Source: Kalmanozyma brasiliensis GHG001 (taxonomy: Eukaryota; Basidiomycota; Ustilaginomycetes; Ustilaginales). From it: DNA of 64,000 nucleotides. The DNA lies in the NCBI RefSeq assembly GCF_000497045.1, contig NW_015961991.1:310812-374811 (forward strand), written 5' to 3'. Shown here piece after piece: positions 48,569 through 58,406 of the stretch. The notes beneath the pieces are model-generated. The model saw nothing but the letters and a program-made list of their open reading frames with translations, was not told the DNA's origin and made no database searches. The translations under genes and the position numbers were made by a program. The number at the start of each line of letters is the position of its first letter. The stretch's first letter is position 1.

Positions 48569-49972
48569 TCAAAAAGAGAAGCGAGGCTGCAGCAGTCGAC
48601 ACAAAGCAGCCAAGGCATTGCCGTTGTCGGGCCGGTTATCCGCCACGTTGGCTTGGGCCCGGGCCCCAGGTCTTGGTGCACGCAAAGGCTGCACACGCAG
48701 CCTTTCCGCAGGCAAAGGTCGCAAAGGTTCGCCGGCCTCCCTGACGAGCTCGAAGTAGAGTCCGACCTTGGTCCACACCCGAGTGATGTCGTAGCAAAAG
48801 TCGATCAGATCTTGTTGACTCGTTCCGTGTCGAGGGGTCTTCCCTGTCTTATCAGAAAACCAGTCCGAGACAAAGTGCGTCCACAACACGAAACTCGTGC
48901 TCATCCCCTTCGCCTCGCGGAAGTCGGATGGTGAGAAGGCGATCCTTTGGCGTTCGATGAAGGCATCGATGAGGCGATGACAGGTCCGGCTGATGCACTT
49001 GAGCTCTTGCGACGCTGGATTGAATATGGTTCGGCTCGTCAATGCAACATGAGATAGGGCCATCATGACATCGATCGTACCAGCGGCTAGATACACGCTG
49101 TCTCCGGTGCTGAGCATGTTGATTCTGGGATTCTCGAGCTCGTCCAACACGTCCCACTCGTCGATCTGCTCCCTCGTACGAATTGCTTTGAGCCACGCTT
49201 CAAAGTTGTGCTCGGTGTGGGGCCACGAGATGAGCAGCAAAGAGCCCTGAACCACCGTGTAGAGAAGTCCGACAGGGGGAAACATCTGGATGGGAGGTCG
49301 CTTGGTAGCCGCCAGGGCACAGTGGACGAAATCGGGGCCAACGTCGACGCAATTCGTTGTAAGACCAAATCGTTCCGGGTCGGAAGGCCGGAAGTTGCGA
49401 GGCATGCTGTTTTTCACACCGTCGACAGAAATCGCAGCTGCTGTGTGCCACGCCATACGTCTTGGCACGCCGAAATGACTTTCCCACATGGCTTCGGCAA
49501 ACGCGAACGGGTTCGGGGGATTTTGGCGTGAGTTCGAAGCCTCAGAAGGCTGCGAGACGGGACGAGCGTTGGTTTGCTTGTCGATGTCGGAGATCACCTG
49601 GTGGAAGGTGGGACGTGTGGCATAGCAGCGATCTATACCGTTCGTCTCAACTGGCAGCGATCGTCTGAATGAAGTTTGGCCGTTGGCGTTCCGCATGACG
49701 AGCTGTTTGATCTTGCGAGAGCTGGGCAGTGCTGTGATGGCTGGCGACAGATGTCCCCATTCTACCTCGAAGTGGGTCAACTGAGTGGGAGTTCTGTCAG
49801 ACTGGCAAGACTGGCCGTCATCCTGAATTCGGCCTGGACTGGCAGTTGTATCGTCGGATTGGCTCTCATGAAGACTTTCTGTTACGTGGACACGTGACGA
49901 AAGCGGGTCGGTGTCTTGTACTGCGCACCTTGTGGAGGCTGCGATGAAAGCCGGGGTCGGTTGAGGGCTCAT
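48569..49972 (-). CDS. Uncharacterised protein with a JmjC-like/cupin segment
   Basis: I cannot assign a function. The product is 467 residues from the ATG at 49972; the frame runs a further 17 codons upstream to a TTG, but a TATA box at 50055-50047 supports the ATG. Residues 1-115 are Ser/Thr/Gln-rich. The middle, around residues 190-330 (LLYTVVQGSLLLISWPHTEHNFEAWLKAI ... GDSVYLAAGTIDVMMALSHVA), resembles the degenerate JmjC-like cupin of many agaricomycete proteins, where a similar 'WP.TE.N' follows a buried strand. The histidine and acidic residues that hold iron in active demethylases are not evident, so catalysis is doubtful. The last 50 residues are Arg/Pro/Ala-rich and could be intronic read-through. 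Confidence 0.6.
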   Translation of the reverse strand: MSPQPTPAFIAASTRCAVQDTDPLSSRVHVTESLHESQSDDTTASPGRIQDDGQSCQSDRTPTQLTHFEVEWGHLSPAITALPSSRKIKQLVMRNANGQTSFRRSLPVETNGIDRCYATRPTFHQVISDIDKQTNARPVSQPSEASNSRQNPPNPFAFAEAMWESHFGVPRRMAWHTAAAISVDGVKNSMPRNFRPSDPERFGLTTNCVDVGPDFVHCALAATKRPPIQMFPPVGLLYTVVQGSLLLISWPHTEHNFEAWLKAIRTREQIDEWDVLDELENPRINMLSTGDSVYLAAGTIDVMMALSHVALTSRTIFNPASQELKCISRTCHRLIDAFIERQRIAFSPSDFREAKGMSTSFVLWTHFVSDWFSDKTGKTPRHGTSQQDLIDFCYDITRVWTKVGLYFELVREAGEPLRPLPAERLRVQPLRAPRPGARAQANVADNRPDNGNALAALCRLLQPRFSF

Positions 49973-50816
49973 AGTGGATACTGACGGTGGGAAAGGGATG
50001 GAGGTTGGTGTAAAGGAAAGCAAGAACGCCTTTAGAAGGCCAGCTTCCTCTTATACTTTGAGTGGTAGCACGGCGCAGCAGTGGACGCAGTCGAAACAGC
50101 AGCGTCGTACACTCGCGAGGACGGGCTGAGCTTTTCCATGGCGGCTATGTAACGAGGGCTCGGCGTAGCTATTGAGGCCAAGATTCCTCACAGCTCTGAT
50201 GCGTGGCGACCGTGGCTAAATGCAATCGGCAGCGAAGACGGCTCTGCCGAAGAATTGCGCGCGCTGTCTGTCAGGAAATTGTCCGCTGCTTTAATGCAGT
50301 GTGAGCTCCTCCCCACGCTCAGCTGGCTTGTTGTCAAGTCACACTTGGCGTAGACGGATCAGCCGACACAGCGCCCTGAGCCAGGAAGGCGGCGCAGCTC
50401 CCGTGCATCTGACCTTTTTCTCTACGGTCACATTCCGGCGCAACAAGATGACGGGGGGCTCGCGTCCGCCTTGACCCTCACTTGAGCTTTCACAATCGTG
50501 AAGAAGCTTTTGATTTTGTGCGAATGCTGCGCCTCGATTGCAGGCTCTTGTATGATGAGGAAAGGCCGGAGAGTACGAGTACATGATTATGCCGAGAGCA
50601 AAGGAATGTGGAAAAGATGACCATTGAGAGCAAGTGGGCGAGAAGCTGCAGACTGGATGCAGGGAGGATGCCAAATTGGCGTAGCCAGTCCCCTGAGGCG
50701 GAACTTCAGAACGCCGTAGACATGATCGGACGTTGGTCGTAGAGTCTTGGCGCATATCGCTGAGCAGACCGTCCGACGGTGGTTCGAGGAGCAAGGTAAG
50801 CGACCCAATCGGACCC
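49973..50816. other. Intergenic, 5' flank of the JmjC-like gene
   Basis: The 844 bases run to the stop of the NADH dehydrogenase gene. Besides the TATA box there is no support for a gene; a 167-codon minus-strand frame overlapping the dehydrogenase 3' end lacks motifs. Confidence 0.5.
50047..50055 (-). promoter_or_regulatory. TATA box of the JmjC-like gene
   Basis: TATAAGAGG on the minus strand (50055 to 50047), 75-83 bases before the ATG at 49972. Confidence 0.5.
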
Positions 50817-52583
50817 TTACTCTCGCGACACATCACGACCAAAGAGGAACACCTTGAACCAGTCGGCGGCCACCAGCGATCGGTTGCGCAGCGAGAAGAG
50901 CATCGACATGTACGCCGATCGCCAGAACATGAACGTCACCACACCACCCGAGGCGATCTGGTTGTTGCCCAGCAGAGGGATGTCAGCGATGGCCTTTTCG
51001 GAGCCAATGTAGGCGAGCGAACCCTGGTGCGAGTACTTGAAAGGTCGGATCTTGGCGGCCTTCTCGATCTGTCGTTCGAGACCACTCAGCTCGGCGGCGT
51101 CGGCGTTGGACTTCTTGGCAGTCGCGAGCTTGTCCTCGAGAACGTGCAGGCGAGCGAGCTGGTTGAAGACGCGCGCGAGGTAGGCACCCTGTTGCGAGGC
51201 AGCCTGCGCAGTGGGGGCGAATTGGGTAGCGGTAGCATCACCAAGGGCGAAGATCGAGTCCTCGGCACCCTTGAGGCGCATGTGGTCGTCCACCTCAAGA
51301 CCACGGCGGTTCTTCTGCGCTTCTGGCAAGGAGGCCATGAGCTGGCGGGTCAGGGGTCGTGCAGTGTTACCGGCAGCCCACACGAGCAGGCCGTAGGGGA
51401 TCTTCTTGTCCTCGCCAGAGGGCGTCTTGACGAGCACGTCGCGGTCGTCGACGTCCTTGACCATGTGCTTGGTGAGAATGTCGATCGAGTTCTCCTTGAA
51501 GGTGGATTCGGTGTACTTGATGAGCGTCTGCGAGAACATGGGCAGAATGTTGGGCAGCGCCTCCACGAGCGTCACTCGCAGCTTGTTGGCCACCTCGGGG
51601 TACCAGCGGATCAGATCCGACTCGACAAAGTCGCGCAGCTCAGCGGCATACTCGATACCGGTGGGACCACCACCCACGACGACCATGTGGAGGAGACGGT
51701 CGATCTCCTCTTCGGACTGCCCCTTGATGGCAGCGCTCTCGACGCAGTCGATGAGGCGACCGCGGATCTTCTCAGCATCGTTGAGCTCCTTGAGGAAGCA
51801 AGCGTGCTTCTTGACACCCTCGATGCCGAAGGTCTGGTTTTCAGTGCCAACCGAGTAGACGAGATAGTCGTAAGGGATGGTGACCTTGGAGACGGAGCCC
51901 TTGACCTCGCTGCTGTCCTCAAAGGTGACAGTCTTGTTGACGGGGTCGATGTATTCGCAATCCGCTTCGTAGACCTTGACCTCACGCGTCTTGAAGCGTG
52001 TAGTGTGACGAGTTGGCTGGACGATACTGCGACCGTCGAGGGTACCCACGGTGACGGAGGGCAGCAGAGGCGTGAAAAGGAAGTAGTTGTGCGGCGAAAT
52101 GACGACGACGTTGTACTCTTCCGTGTCAATGTTCTTGAGGAGTGATGTGGAACCCCAGCCGCTTCCGAGGACGACGATGGTCTTCTTTGTAGGGTCCTGG
52201 GGGAGCTGCTCCGGTGGGTGTCGGCCTTGGTAGACAAAGTATGCGTATGTTCCGAGACCGCCAATCGAGATGACGTAGAAGGTGCGTCGCAGCTTGCGGA
52301 AGAAGCCGCCCTTCTTCTTGCCGTTGCCGTTGGTATTTGGGGGTGGCAGCTGTGCCTGTACTTCGGATGCGGCCGCCTTAACGACTGCTTCCGTCTTGTC
52401 ATTCTTCCGCGAGCGTGTCCAGAAGATGTTTCGGGTTTGCGAGGCAATCGCAGAAGATGGTGCTGTGGATGCAACAGCGGCAGCGACGCTTGTGGATGGC
52501 ATGCCGAGTCTGGAGGCTCGCAGTGACATGGACGACGAGGCCATGGCACGAAGCGAGCCGGCACGAATCGCTGGGGACATCAT
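50817..52583 (-). CDS. External alternative NADH:ubiquinone oxidoreductase (NDH-2 type)
   Basis: A 588-residue rotenone-insensitive NADH dehydrogenase of mitochondria, passing electrons from cytosolic NADH to ubiquinone without proton pumping. An Arg/Ser/Ala-rich presequence covers about residues 1-55 (MMSPAIRAGSLRAMASSS), followed by the membrane segment FYVISIGGLGTYAYFVYQG (about 101-119), typical of enzymes facing the intermembrane space. Both dinucleotide folds are clear: VVLGSGWGSTSLLKN (FAD) and MVVVGGGPTGIEYAAELRD (NADH). Further motifs are YFLFTPLLPSVTVGTL, IFALGDATA and the C-terminal quinone/membrane helices ending LVAADWFKVFLFGRDVSRE. No EF-hand insertion is present, so calcium control is not expected. 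The start is the first ATG. Confidence 0.94.
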   Translation of the reverse strand: MMSPAIRAGSLRAMASSSMSLRASRLGMPSTSVAAAVASTAPSSAIASQTRNIFWTRSRKNDKTEAVVKAAASEVQAQLPPPNTNGNGKKKGGFFRKLRRTFYVISIGGLGTYAYFVYQGRHPPEQLPQDPTKKTIVVLGSGWGSTSLLKNIDTEEYNVVVISPHNYFLFTPLLPSVTVGTLDGRSIVQPTRHTTRFKTREVKVYEADCEYIDPVNKTVTFEDSSEVKGSVSKVTIPYDYLVYSVGTENQTFGIEGVKKHACFLKELNDAEKIRGRLIDCVESAAIKGQSEEEIDRLLHMVVVGGGPTGIEYAAELRDFVESDLIRWYPEVANKLRVTLVEALPNILPMFSQTLIKYTESTFKENSIDILTKHMVKDVDDRDVLVKTPSGEDKKIPYGLLVWAAGNTARPLTRQLMASLPEAQKNRRGLEVDDHMRLKGAEDSIFALGDATATQFAPTAQAASQQGAYLARVFNQLARLHVLEDKLATAKKSNADAAELSGLERQIEKAAKIRPFKYSHQGSLAYIGSEKAIADIPLLGNNQIASGGVVTFMFWRSAYMSMLFSLRNRSLVAADWFKVFLFGRDVSRE

Positions 52584-53755
52584 GGCGCCGATCTATGTGT
52601 TGGACTGTCGCTGGACGAACCGAGAGGAAGGGTTCCGGGAAAAGAGTGGTGGTGGTTGACGGGTCGTGGTGACTTGGTGAGGAAGATGGAACGAAGAATG
52701 AACTTGGCCAAGCTCATCTATCTCGAGAGCCATGAAATCTTGTCGTCGCACCGCATCCTTCTCGAGGTGTTTCTTTCGCGGACCGCACTCCTGAAAGCCA
52801 GACGAGATAGCACCGATTGAAATGGGCGCGCATGCAGCGCCTCGAGCTGTGTCACTTTTTTTCTTCGATTTCAAAAGCGGATGACGAGCTTCTGCGCTGC
52901 TTTGCTCTTCCAAAAATTTTGTGCAGGCGAGCGAGTCAGGGATGGAGCGAACCCTCACCCAGATTCGGCAATCTGACTGATTTCGTTGTTTGTGCCACGG
53001 GTTCCAGCTTTGAGCTGCGTGCAGGCAGAATGAAGATCTCGGGAGCAGCCCGACAAGAACAAACACTAGTCATCCACACTCATCCACATGTCCCGTGCTA
53101 TCAACATCGAGGCCTTTCATGACTTATTGCTGCCTCAAGGTGCGTGCTGAGTGTGAGCTGCCGCAACAGGATGATCCTCAAGATGCGGCAGGGTTGGGCG
53201 AGACGCGTGACTTGCCATCGGGAAGCTGCCACGCCGCTGACCTGCGTGGCTGGCTGCAACCGTTCAATCCTCATTCGCCGCTCTTCCTCCGTACCGGTGG
53301 GAGGCGTGGACGTCTTTCTCGGTGTATCTCGTCGAGACCAGGAGTTCGCCCGATCGGCAAGCTCGGCGCATCTGCCTGTCAAGAGCCTGAGTGCCACGGA
53401 GAATTGTGCCTTGCTCAAGCTTATCGATCCAAGAAATCTCATTCGTTGTGCATGAATCTTCTTGAAAAATTTGCCTCTCGACCAACACCTCATCTAAAGT
53501 TGACCGGCAGACGATGCCTCGTGGCCAACGGCGACTTCCTAACACAGCACACTTCTGTCTTGGCTGTTCTTCCAAAGACTGGTCACCGGTCACCACCTGA
53601 GATTCCCGTCCAAAGACCAAGGAATCTCTCCCTTCGCCTCTGGACCCTGAGAACTGCAGCTGAACGAGTCTCGTGGTGCAGAGAGGTATACATTACCGAG
53701 CGTTCTGCGTCTGTGCAAGAGCGAGAGCAGATGGATCGGCTTGCTCGCGCTGGGA
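52584..53755. other. 1.2 kb stretch between NADH dehydrogenase and Ats1-like gene
   Basis: The first part is the NADH dehydrogenase promoter. At 53089 (ATGTCCCGTGCTATCAAC) a short plus-strand frame runs into a GTGCGT donor-like site, followed by open frames of 103 codons (53144-53455) and 232 codons (53095-53793). An intron-end-like sequence (CTAAAGTTGACCGGCAG) ends at 53511. A small spliced gene is possible, but I recognise no family and cannot fix the exons. Confidence 0.3.
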
Positions 53756-55306
53756 CTAGTGACAAGATGTGGGATGCCTCTCGGCGAGAATGAAGCTCGT
53801 CCCACACCCTGCCCACACGTCGAGCGGCGTGTAGAAATTGGGCAGCGTCGCGGCACCGGACCGCGATCCGTCGAGCAAAATCACTGGTCGCCCCCGGTCC
53901 GCTTCGTCATGAGGACCCTGAGCCAGATTGCCGTGTTCATTCCAACCCCATCCCCACACTTGTGTGCTGTCCTTCGAGAAAGCTGCATCCGCTGTCTCGC
54001 CAGACTGCCGCGAAACGAGGAGCAAGGAATGCTCGCTGCCCGATACGAGCTTGTTCAGCTCTGTTGCGCCGGACGGCAGCTGTTGTGAGATCTCGGAGAG
54101 ATCGACCGAAGCCATCGGATTGGCAGCGTTGGTGGGTATCAAGGATCCGTCGCCTAGCTGGCCTCGGAGATTGTTGCCGCAACCGAGAATGGCACCTCCG
54201 CTTGGCTTGTTCCTGAGCGCGAGGGTGCTGTTCCAATTGCAGGTCATGTCCGCGATGTCGTCCGTTGATGACCCCTCTTGCGCCGACCTGGAAAGGTCGA
54301 GCAGTTGCGCTTGCTGGTTGGAGCCGATGCAATGCAGGTGTACCTTGTCATCGCCTTGGAACAGCACCGCCGTATGATGCCTCCCTGCGCGCACCCTGCA
54401 TCGAGCCACACGCGGATCCCTGACCTGCCAGTCAAAGATGAGCTGAGGGACTGAGACGACTGGCGCCGGAGGACCCCCTCCTGGTCGTCGCGACGGCCCT
54501 GGCTGGTGTGATGCAACTTCCGGGATGCGTCCCACTTGGCCCTGACGTGCCGAGCCCCATCCAACCACGAGCATACGGCTCTGACCGCTAGCCTCTTGCT
54601 CGATGCTGATGGCTGCCACAGCATGCCTGATACCTGCTGCTACGTCCACAATCTTGAAGGCAACATCAGCGTCGAGGCCGGCCTCCACCAACGCCTCTGC
54701 GAACGATACTTGATGCACCGTTCTATCAACAACACTCAACGCCAATGCAGACGCGTTTCCGAGCTCGCCAAAAGTATTGTGTCGGTATTTGCCCAGCGAG
54801 ATGAGCACGTCCTGTCTTGATGCTCCCTCATCGCCGGCTAGCGCACCTTCCAGAACAATGTAGCTGCAGTTCCAACCGCACACGATCCGTTTCGGCTGCC
54901 AACATGCTCCGGACGAGGCTGATCGGTGCAAGTCGTCACAGCATTGCAGACAGCCTTCGAGGTCGAGTCGAGTGAAGACCTGCACCGGCCTGCAAGGGGA
55001 AAGGGCAGCGTGAGCAGGTTCGAGCTGTCCCTCTGCTCCTGTTCCAGCTACCCAGATCTCCTTGCCAACCCTTGTTCTCGAGCTACCGTGCTCAGCTGAG
55101 ATTCGGTCGAGCAGAGCAAGCGTATGGTTGCCGCCTGATGAAAGGTCGAGGATTGTGTATCCCTCGGGCGGAAAGCTCGTCACATCCTGCGGGTCGAGTC
55201 CGACGCGGCAGATCGCCTCTTGAAGCGTTCCCACGTCTCTGTCATGGCCGAGACCCAGTTGGTAGCCCGAGTTGCTGCCTGCGACCAGCAGCGTCTTGGT
55301 CATCAT
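53756..55306 (-). CDS. RCC1-repeat protein, Ats1-like
   Basis: A 516-residue beta-propeller of RCC1 repeats. Repeat cores are visible throughout: VAGSNSGYQLGLGHDRDVG at the N-terminus, WVAGTGAEGQLEPAHAAL, VVGWGSARQGQVGRIP, LGCGNNLRGQLGDGSLIP and finally VWGWGWNEHGNLAQGPHDEAD. The last motif and overall size fit yeast Ats1, which works with the diphthamide protein Dph3/Kti11 and links diphthamide and wobble-uridine tRNA modification; animal RCC1-type Ran exchange factors are less similar. The role is therefore inferred from resemblance of a few repeats. Two successive ATGs begin the frame at 55306. No nuclear localisation signal is obvious. Confidence 0.78.
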   Translation of the reverse strand: MMTKTLLVAGSNSGYQLGLGHDRDVGTLQEAICRVGLDPQDVTSFPPEGYTILDLSSGGNHTLALLDRISAEHGSSRTRVGKEIWVAGTGAEGQLEPAHAALSPCRPVQVFTRLDLEGCLQCCDDLHRSASSGACWQPKRIVCGWNCSYIVLEGALAGDEGASRQDVLISLGKYRHNTFGELGNASALALSVVDRTVHQVSFAEALVEAGLDADVAFKIVDVAAGIRHAVAAISIEQEASGQSRMLVVGWGSARQGQVGRIPEVASHQPGPSRRPGGGPPAPVVSVPQLIFDWQVRDPRVARCRVRAGRHHTAVLFQGDDKVHLHCIGSNQQAQLLDLSRSAQEGSSTDDIADMTCNWNSTLALRNKPSGGAILGCGNNLRGQLGDGSLIPTNAANPMASVDLSEISQQLPSGATELNKLVSGSEHSLLLVSRQSGETADAAFSKDSTQVWGWGWNEHGNLAQGPHDEADRGRPVILLDGSRSGAATLPNFYTPLDVWAGCGTSFILAERHPTSCH

Positions 55307-55718
55307 CGCTAGCCTTCCGATGCGGCTGTGCTACTCTATCATGGAATCGTGCAGCCGTCCATCTTTGCGAATTTGGCGTGACAGGCGCGGCAAACGTCAG
55401 AGATGGAAGACAGGAAGCAAAGCGCAAACTTGCAGAGCGGCGTGTGACAATTTCAAATTGGCATTCCGCGCTCGATGCACCATGATCTCCGGAGAGACTC
55501 AGCTCTCCCACGCTTTGCCGAACATTGCGGTGTGATCACACAGTCACGACACCTCGTTGTTCACGCTTCTCCCTCACATATGGTCAAGCCTCAGGCGGCA
55601 CTCCCGGGATGGCAACTCCCACTACCCAGTGACGTGGCTCTGGGCTTCTCCGATGCGTGGGAACAAGCTGATCGATTAGAGCGCTACCATGATATAAAAG
55701 TACAATTGGATGGAGGTG
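55307..55718. other. Intergenic, promoter of the Ats1-like gene
   Basis: The 412 bases lie between the Ats1-like start and the stop of the F-box-like gene, both minus strand. A TATAAAAG sequence at 55693-55700 reads on the plus strand but has no gene behind it, so it is probably fortuitous. Confidence 0.5.
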
Positions 55719-57206
55719 CTACAGGAACATATCATGCCTGTCATATTCGAGATTGCGACTCACAAGCCGCAGCCAATCCAGTGAGCCCCGTCGAGGCAGG
55801 AGCGGATGCATCGCCGACAGCCGTGGTCGACTCGATCCCAGCATCGACTCGACATCCCACTCCTCCTGCGCCTCGGCCATCGTCGCTGGGTCTGGCATCA
55901 TCTCTTGCGGAGGATGGAGCAGAACATCCCATGCAGGCTTGCCATCCCTGCTGTACGTCGAGAAGGGCAAGCTGCGGTACCCACCGGCGAGCTTGATCGG
56001 CACCATCTTGGTCGAGTGTGGTAGCAGCAAGAAGGGCTCTTGCCAGCCAGCGCCCGTCGTGTTGCGACGTAACAGGTTATCCTCTTCGTTCGTGTATGCG
56101 TATTCGGTTCCCAGCTGCGTTGCCTCCAGGTCCGAGCTTGATATATCGTACTCGCCACCAATGTCGAATCCAGGCGCATCCCCGACTTCGTTCGAACAGA
56201 CGTGGTACACGGCAACCGCAAACGGAAGAGGCGCCATCGCGACGACTTGACTGATGGTATCTTGCCAGAACGTTTGCGGGTACAGGCACGGCAGACCTGT
56301 GCTGCTTGCCTTGGACACGAAGTGGCGAGGAGCACCCGTGAAGATGTCCCGATCCGCCACGTAGATCTCGACTAGCTCCAGCTGCGGAAGCAGACGAGAC
56401 ACAAGATTGAGGACGCCCACTGCGATCTTGGTGCCAATGCGGTCGTTCTGGTACTGCTTGCTGCAGCGAGCAGATAGGATCTTTTGTCGAGGCAGCTGAT
56501 GGACCGCCATTCTGCGCAAGAAGCCCTTGGGCAGCTTGTCAACGCTGGGCATCCGTGCGATCAGCCTCATGTCGTACAGCATGCGGCTGCACGACCGCGC
56601 ATCGAGCGCAATCAGATCGGAACGCTCGATGCCCCGAGCATCTGGGTTGGCGCGAAAATGCAGCGGCTTGAAGACCGATTCGACGAGCTCTTCAAAGGCG
56701 CGAAAGTCCGAGTCGTGCCACTGAAGCCGCGCCAAGGCTCCTGGTGGCACAGAGGGCAAGTAGGTGTCCTCTGGATCTCGGAGACGTTGTAGATTGCGAA
56801 AGTAGATGAGGTTGCGGCAGTGAGTCAGGATGGTGAGGTACTGGTCTTGATTGGCCATGCCATTCTCCTCTCGGCTGACCGCAAAGTCGAGCGCCTTGAC
56901 CGAGCTTGCTAGCCGCTTGTTGCTGGAGATGGTGTCGCAGAACCGTTCGATGCGCCAATATCCCAGCACATCATCGTCCCGAGGTGAAAGTGTCACGCAG
57001 GCGTACAGGGGCACGATCGCACGTCGATACCATGTTCGACCCACCAAGCACCACCTGCTCAGCGTGTCAGCGGGAACGTGCCAGCTGCAAGTCTCGACGA
57101 TCTGGAGCGCGAGCTCGAACGGCAGGTGACACCACGTAGACTCAAGCAGCGGCTCGTCGAGTGCTGGCCAGTCACAAGGGTGCCGCCATCGATCACCGGT
57201 CGTCAT
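55719..57206 (-). CDS. F-box-like protein of unknown substrate
   Basis: A 495-residue protein starting at the ATG at 57206; the longer frame opens with TTG. Near the N-terminus (about residues 27-72) LPFELALQIVETCSWHVPADTLSRWCLVGRTWYRRAIVPLYACVTL fits the F-box-like pattern of many basidiomycete proteins: LPxEL, a cysteine/tryptophan-rich second helix and a terminal 'RRAxxPLYxxVTL'. The remainder has leucine-rich and aromatic helices, with no second recognisable domain. Such proteins often form large lineage-specific families in fungi and may recruit substrates to SCF ligases. Substrate and orthology are unknown. It is distinct from the Pof3-like gene at 20592. Confidence 0.7.
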   Translation of the reverse strand: MTTGDRWRHPCDWPALDEPLLESTWCHLPFELALQIVETCSWHVPADTLSRWCLVGRTWYRRAIVPLYACVTLSPRDDDVLGYWRIERFCDTISSNKRLASSVKALDFAVSREENGMANQDQYLTILTHCRNLIYFRNLQRLRDPEDTYLPSVPPGALARLQWHDSDFRAFEELVESVFKPLHFRANPDARGIERSDLIALDARSCSRMLYDMRLIARMPSVDKLPKGFLRRMAVHQLPRQKILSARCSKQYQNDRIGTKIAVGVLNLVSRLLPQLELVEIYVADRDIFTGAPRHFVSKASSTGLPCLYPQTFWQDTISQVVAMAPLPFAVAVYHVCSNEVGDAPGFDIGGEYDISSSDLEATQLGTEYAYTNEEDNLLRRNTTGAGWQEPFLLLPHSTKMVPIKLAGGYRSLPFSTYSRDGKPAWDVLLHPPQEMMPDPATMAEAQEEWDVESMLGSSRPRLSAMHPLLPRRGSLDWLRLVSRNLEYDRHDMFL

Positions 57207-58406
57207 CGTGCGCAGGTAGCAGCTTCGACCAAGGCGATCATGACGGTGATGATGTCGAAACGGTGCTGTCAATGCTCACCGAGCAGGTTGTGGTTGGGAA
57301 GATGGTCGCATCAGGAAGGGACCCATTTGGTCGGCAACGATCGATGGCAAGGCGTGATGCGCTCGGTGCTCGCCTGGCCAGCCCGTATCGGTATCGTTCG
57401 AAGGAAAGAAGATGTTCCTGCAAGCGAGCTTCAAGAAGCTAACTCAAGGCTTGCATGAGGTCTAGATAGCCGAGCACCCTCTCGACGAGAGGCTAGATCC
57501 TGACCTCGAGAATCTCGCAGCCGTCTTCCGATCCGAGAAGTTGCATGCAGAGCTTTTCAAAGTCAGCATGCTTCTGCCGTGCGTCGGCGTTCTCGGCCTC
57601 GCACACGGGAGCGGCCCTGACACTGAAGCGCTGCTTTAAACCATCGTATAATAAGCATCGGCAAAAAGAGGCAAGCGACACTAAAATTCTCACACTTCGC
57701 TTAAGCAGGCCAGCAGGGCGGGAAAAGGAATGGCATGCACATCGATCCTCCGCTCCGCTCGGTTTCGATCCAGCCAATGTCCTGCAGCCACCGCGAAGGG
57801 AAGGACTGAGGCTGCGTCTCGTACACGGACGGTCACCTGCACTGGACGCTCGGACCCTGTGCATACCATCGAGTCAAGGCGTGGCGATGCCAGCGTGCTC
57901 TTCGGAACGGAAGCGGCTGCACGGTATCTTTGTTCGGAACGAATTGTCAACTCAAATGGCCGGCCAAGCTTCGATCGTCACGGCGCCGGGCACCTCTGGA
58001 ATGTGCGAAGAAGGGATATGCATGGCTGTGATGGTCTTTTGACACAAGTCATCCCGACCATGTCCGGACATACGACGAAGTGGAAAGGACGAAGCCTTGC
58101 TTCTTCGCCCATTGCAGAGCTGCGGCTGGTCCGTGCTAGAAGAAATCCGGCTCAGTGTCAGATTGGACTTGATGTTGGTATTTGAAATTGCTCTCGCGCT
58201 GAACAGCCACGTTGCCAAGCAGCCCGATTGAGTAGATTGAGCTGCCCGAGCGGGAAGCGGTCGACTTGGCTCAATACCAAACCAACACCAACGCTCAGGG
58301 TGTTGTTCTTCTCGCTGGTCCTCCTTCTCTCCCCCACACCTCCACGTCACAGATTGTCTCTGCTCACCGCCGCCTTTGGTATCACACTCGTCACGCAGTA
58401 GCCACC
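57207..58406. other. 1.2 kb divergent region, possibly holding a small spliced minus-strand gene
   Basis: The region separates the F-box-like and kinase starts. On the minus strand an ATG at 58112 begins MGEEARLRPFHFV and runs into a textbook donor GTATGT (58073-58068). At the other end a frame ends ...ARQKHADFEKLCMQLLGSEDGCEILEVRI at a TAG near 57493. Between them 57700-57830 shows protein-like text in one frame (YETQPQSFPSRWLQDIGWIETERS). I could not find a consistent set of exon joins, so no CDS is listed. Confidence 0.3.

Noticed and set aside
53095..53793. 232-codon plus-strand frame between NADH dehydrogenase and Ats1-like gene
   Set aside because: Non-conserved appearance, start not in ATG context, overlaps the 3' end of the Ats1-like gene; kept only as a remark in the intergenic entry.
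55693..55700. TATAAAAG on the plus strand
   Set aside because: No gene follows on the plus strand; the flanking genes are both on the minus strand.
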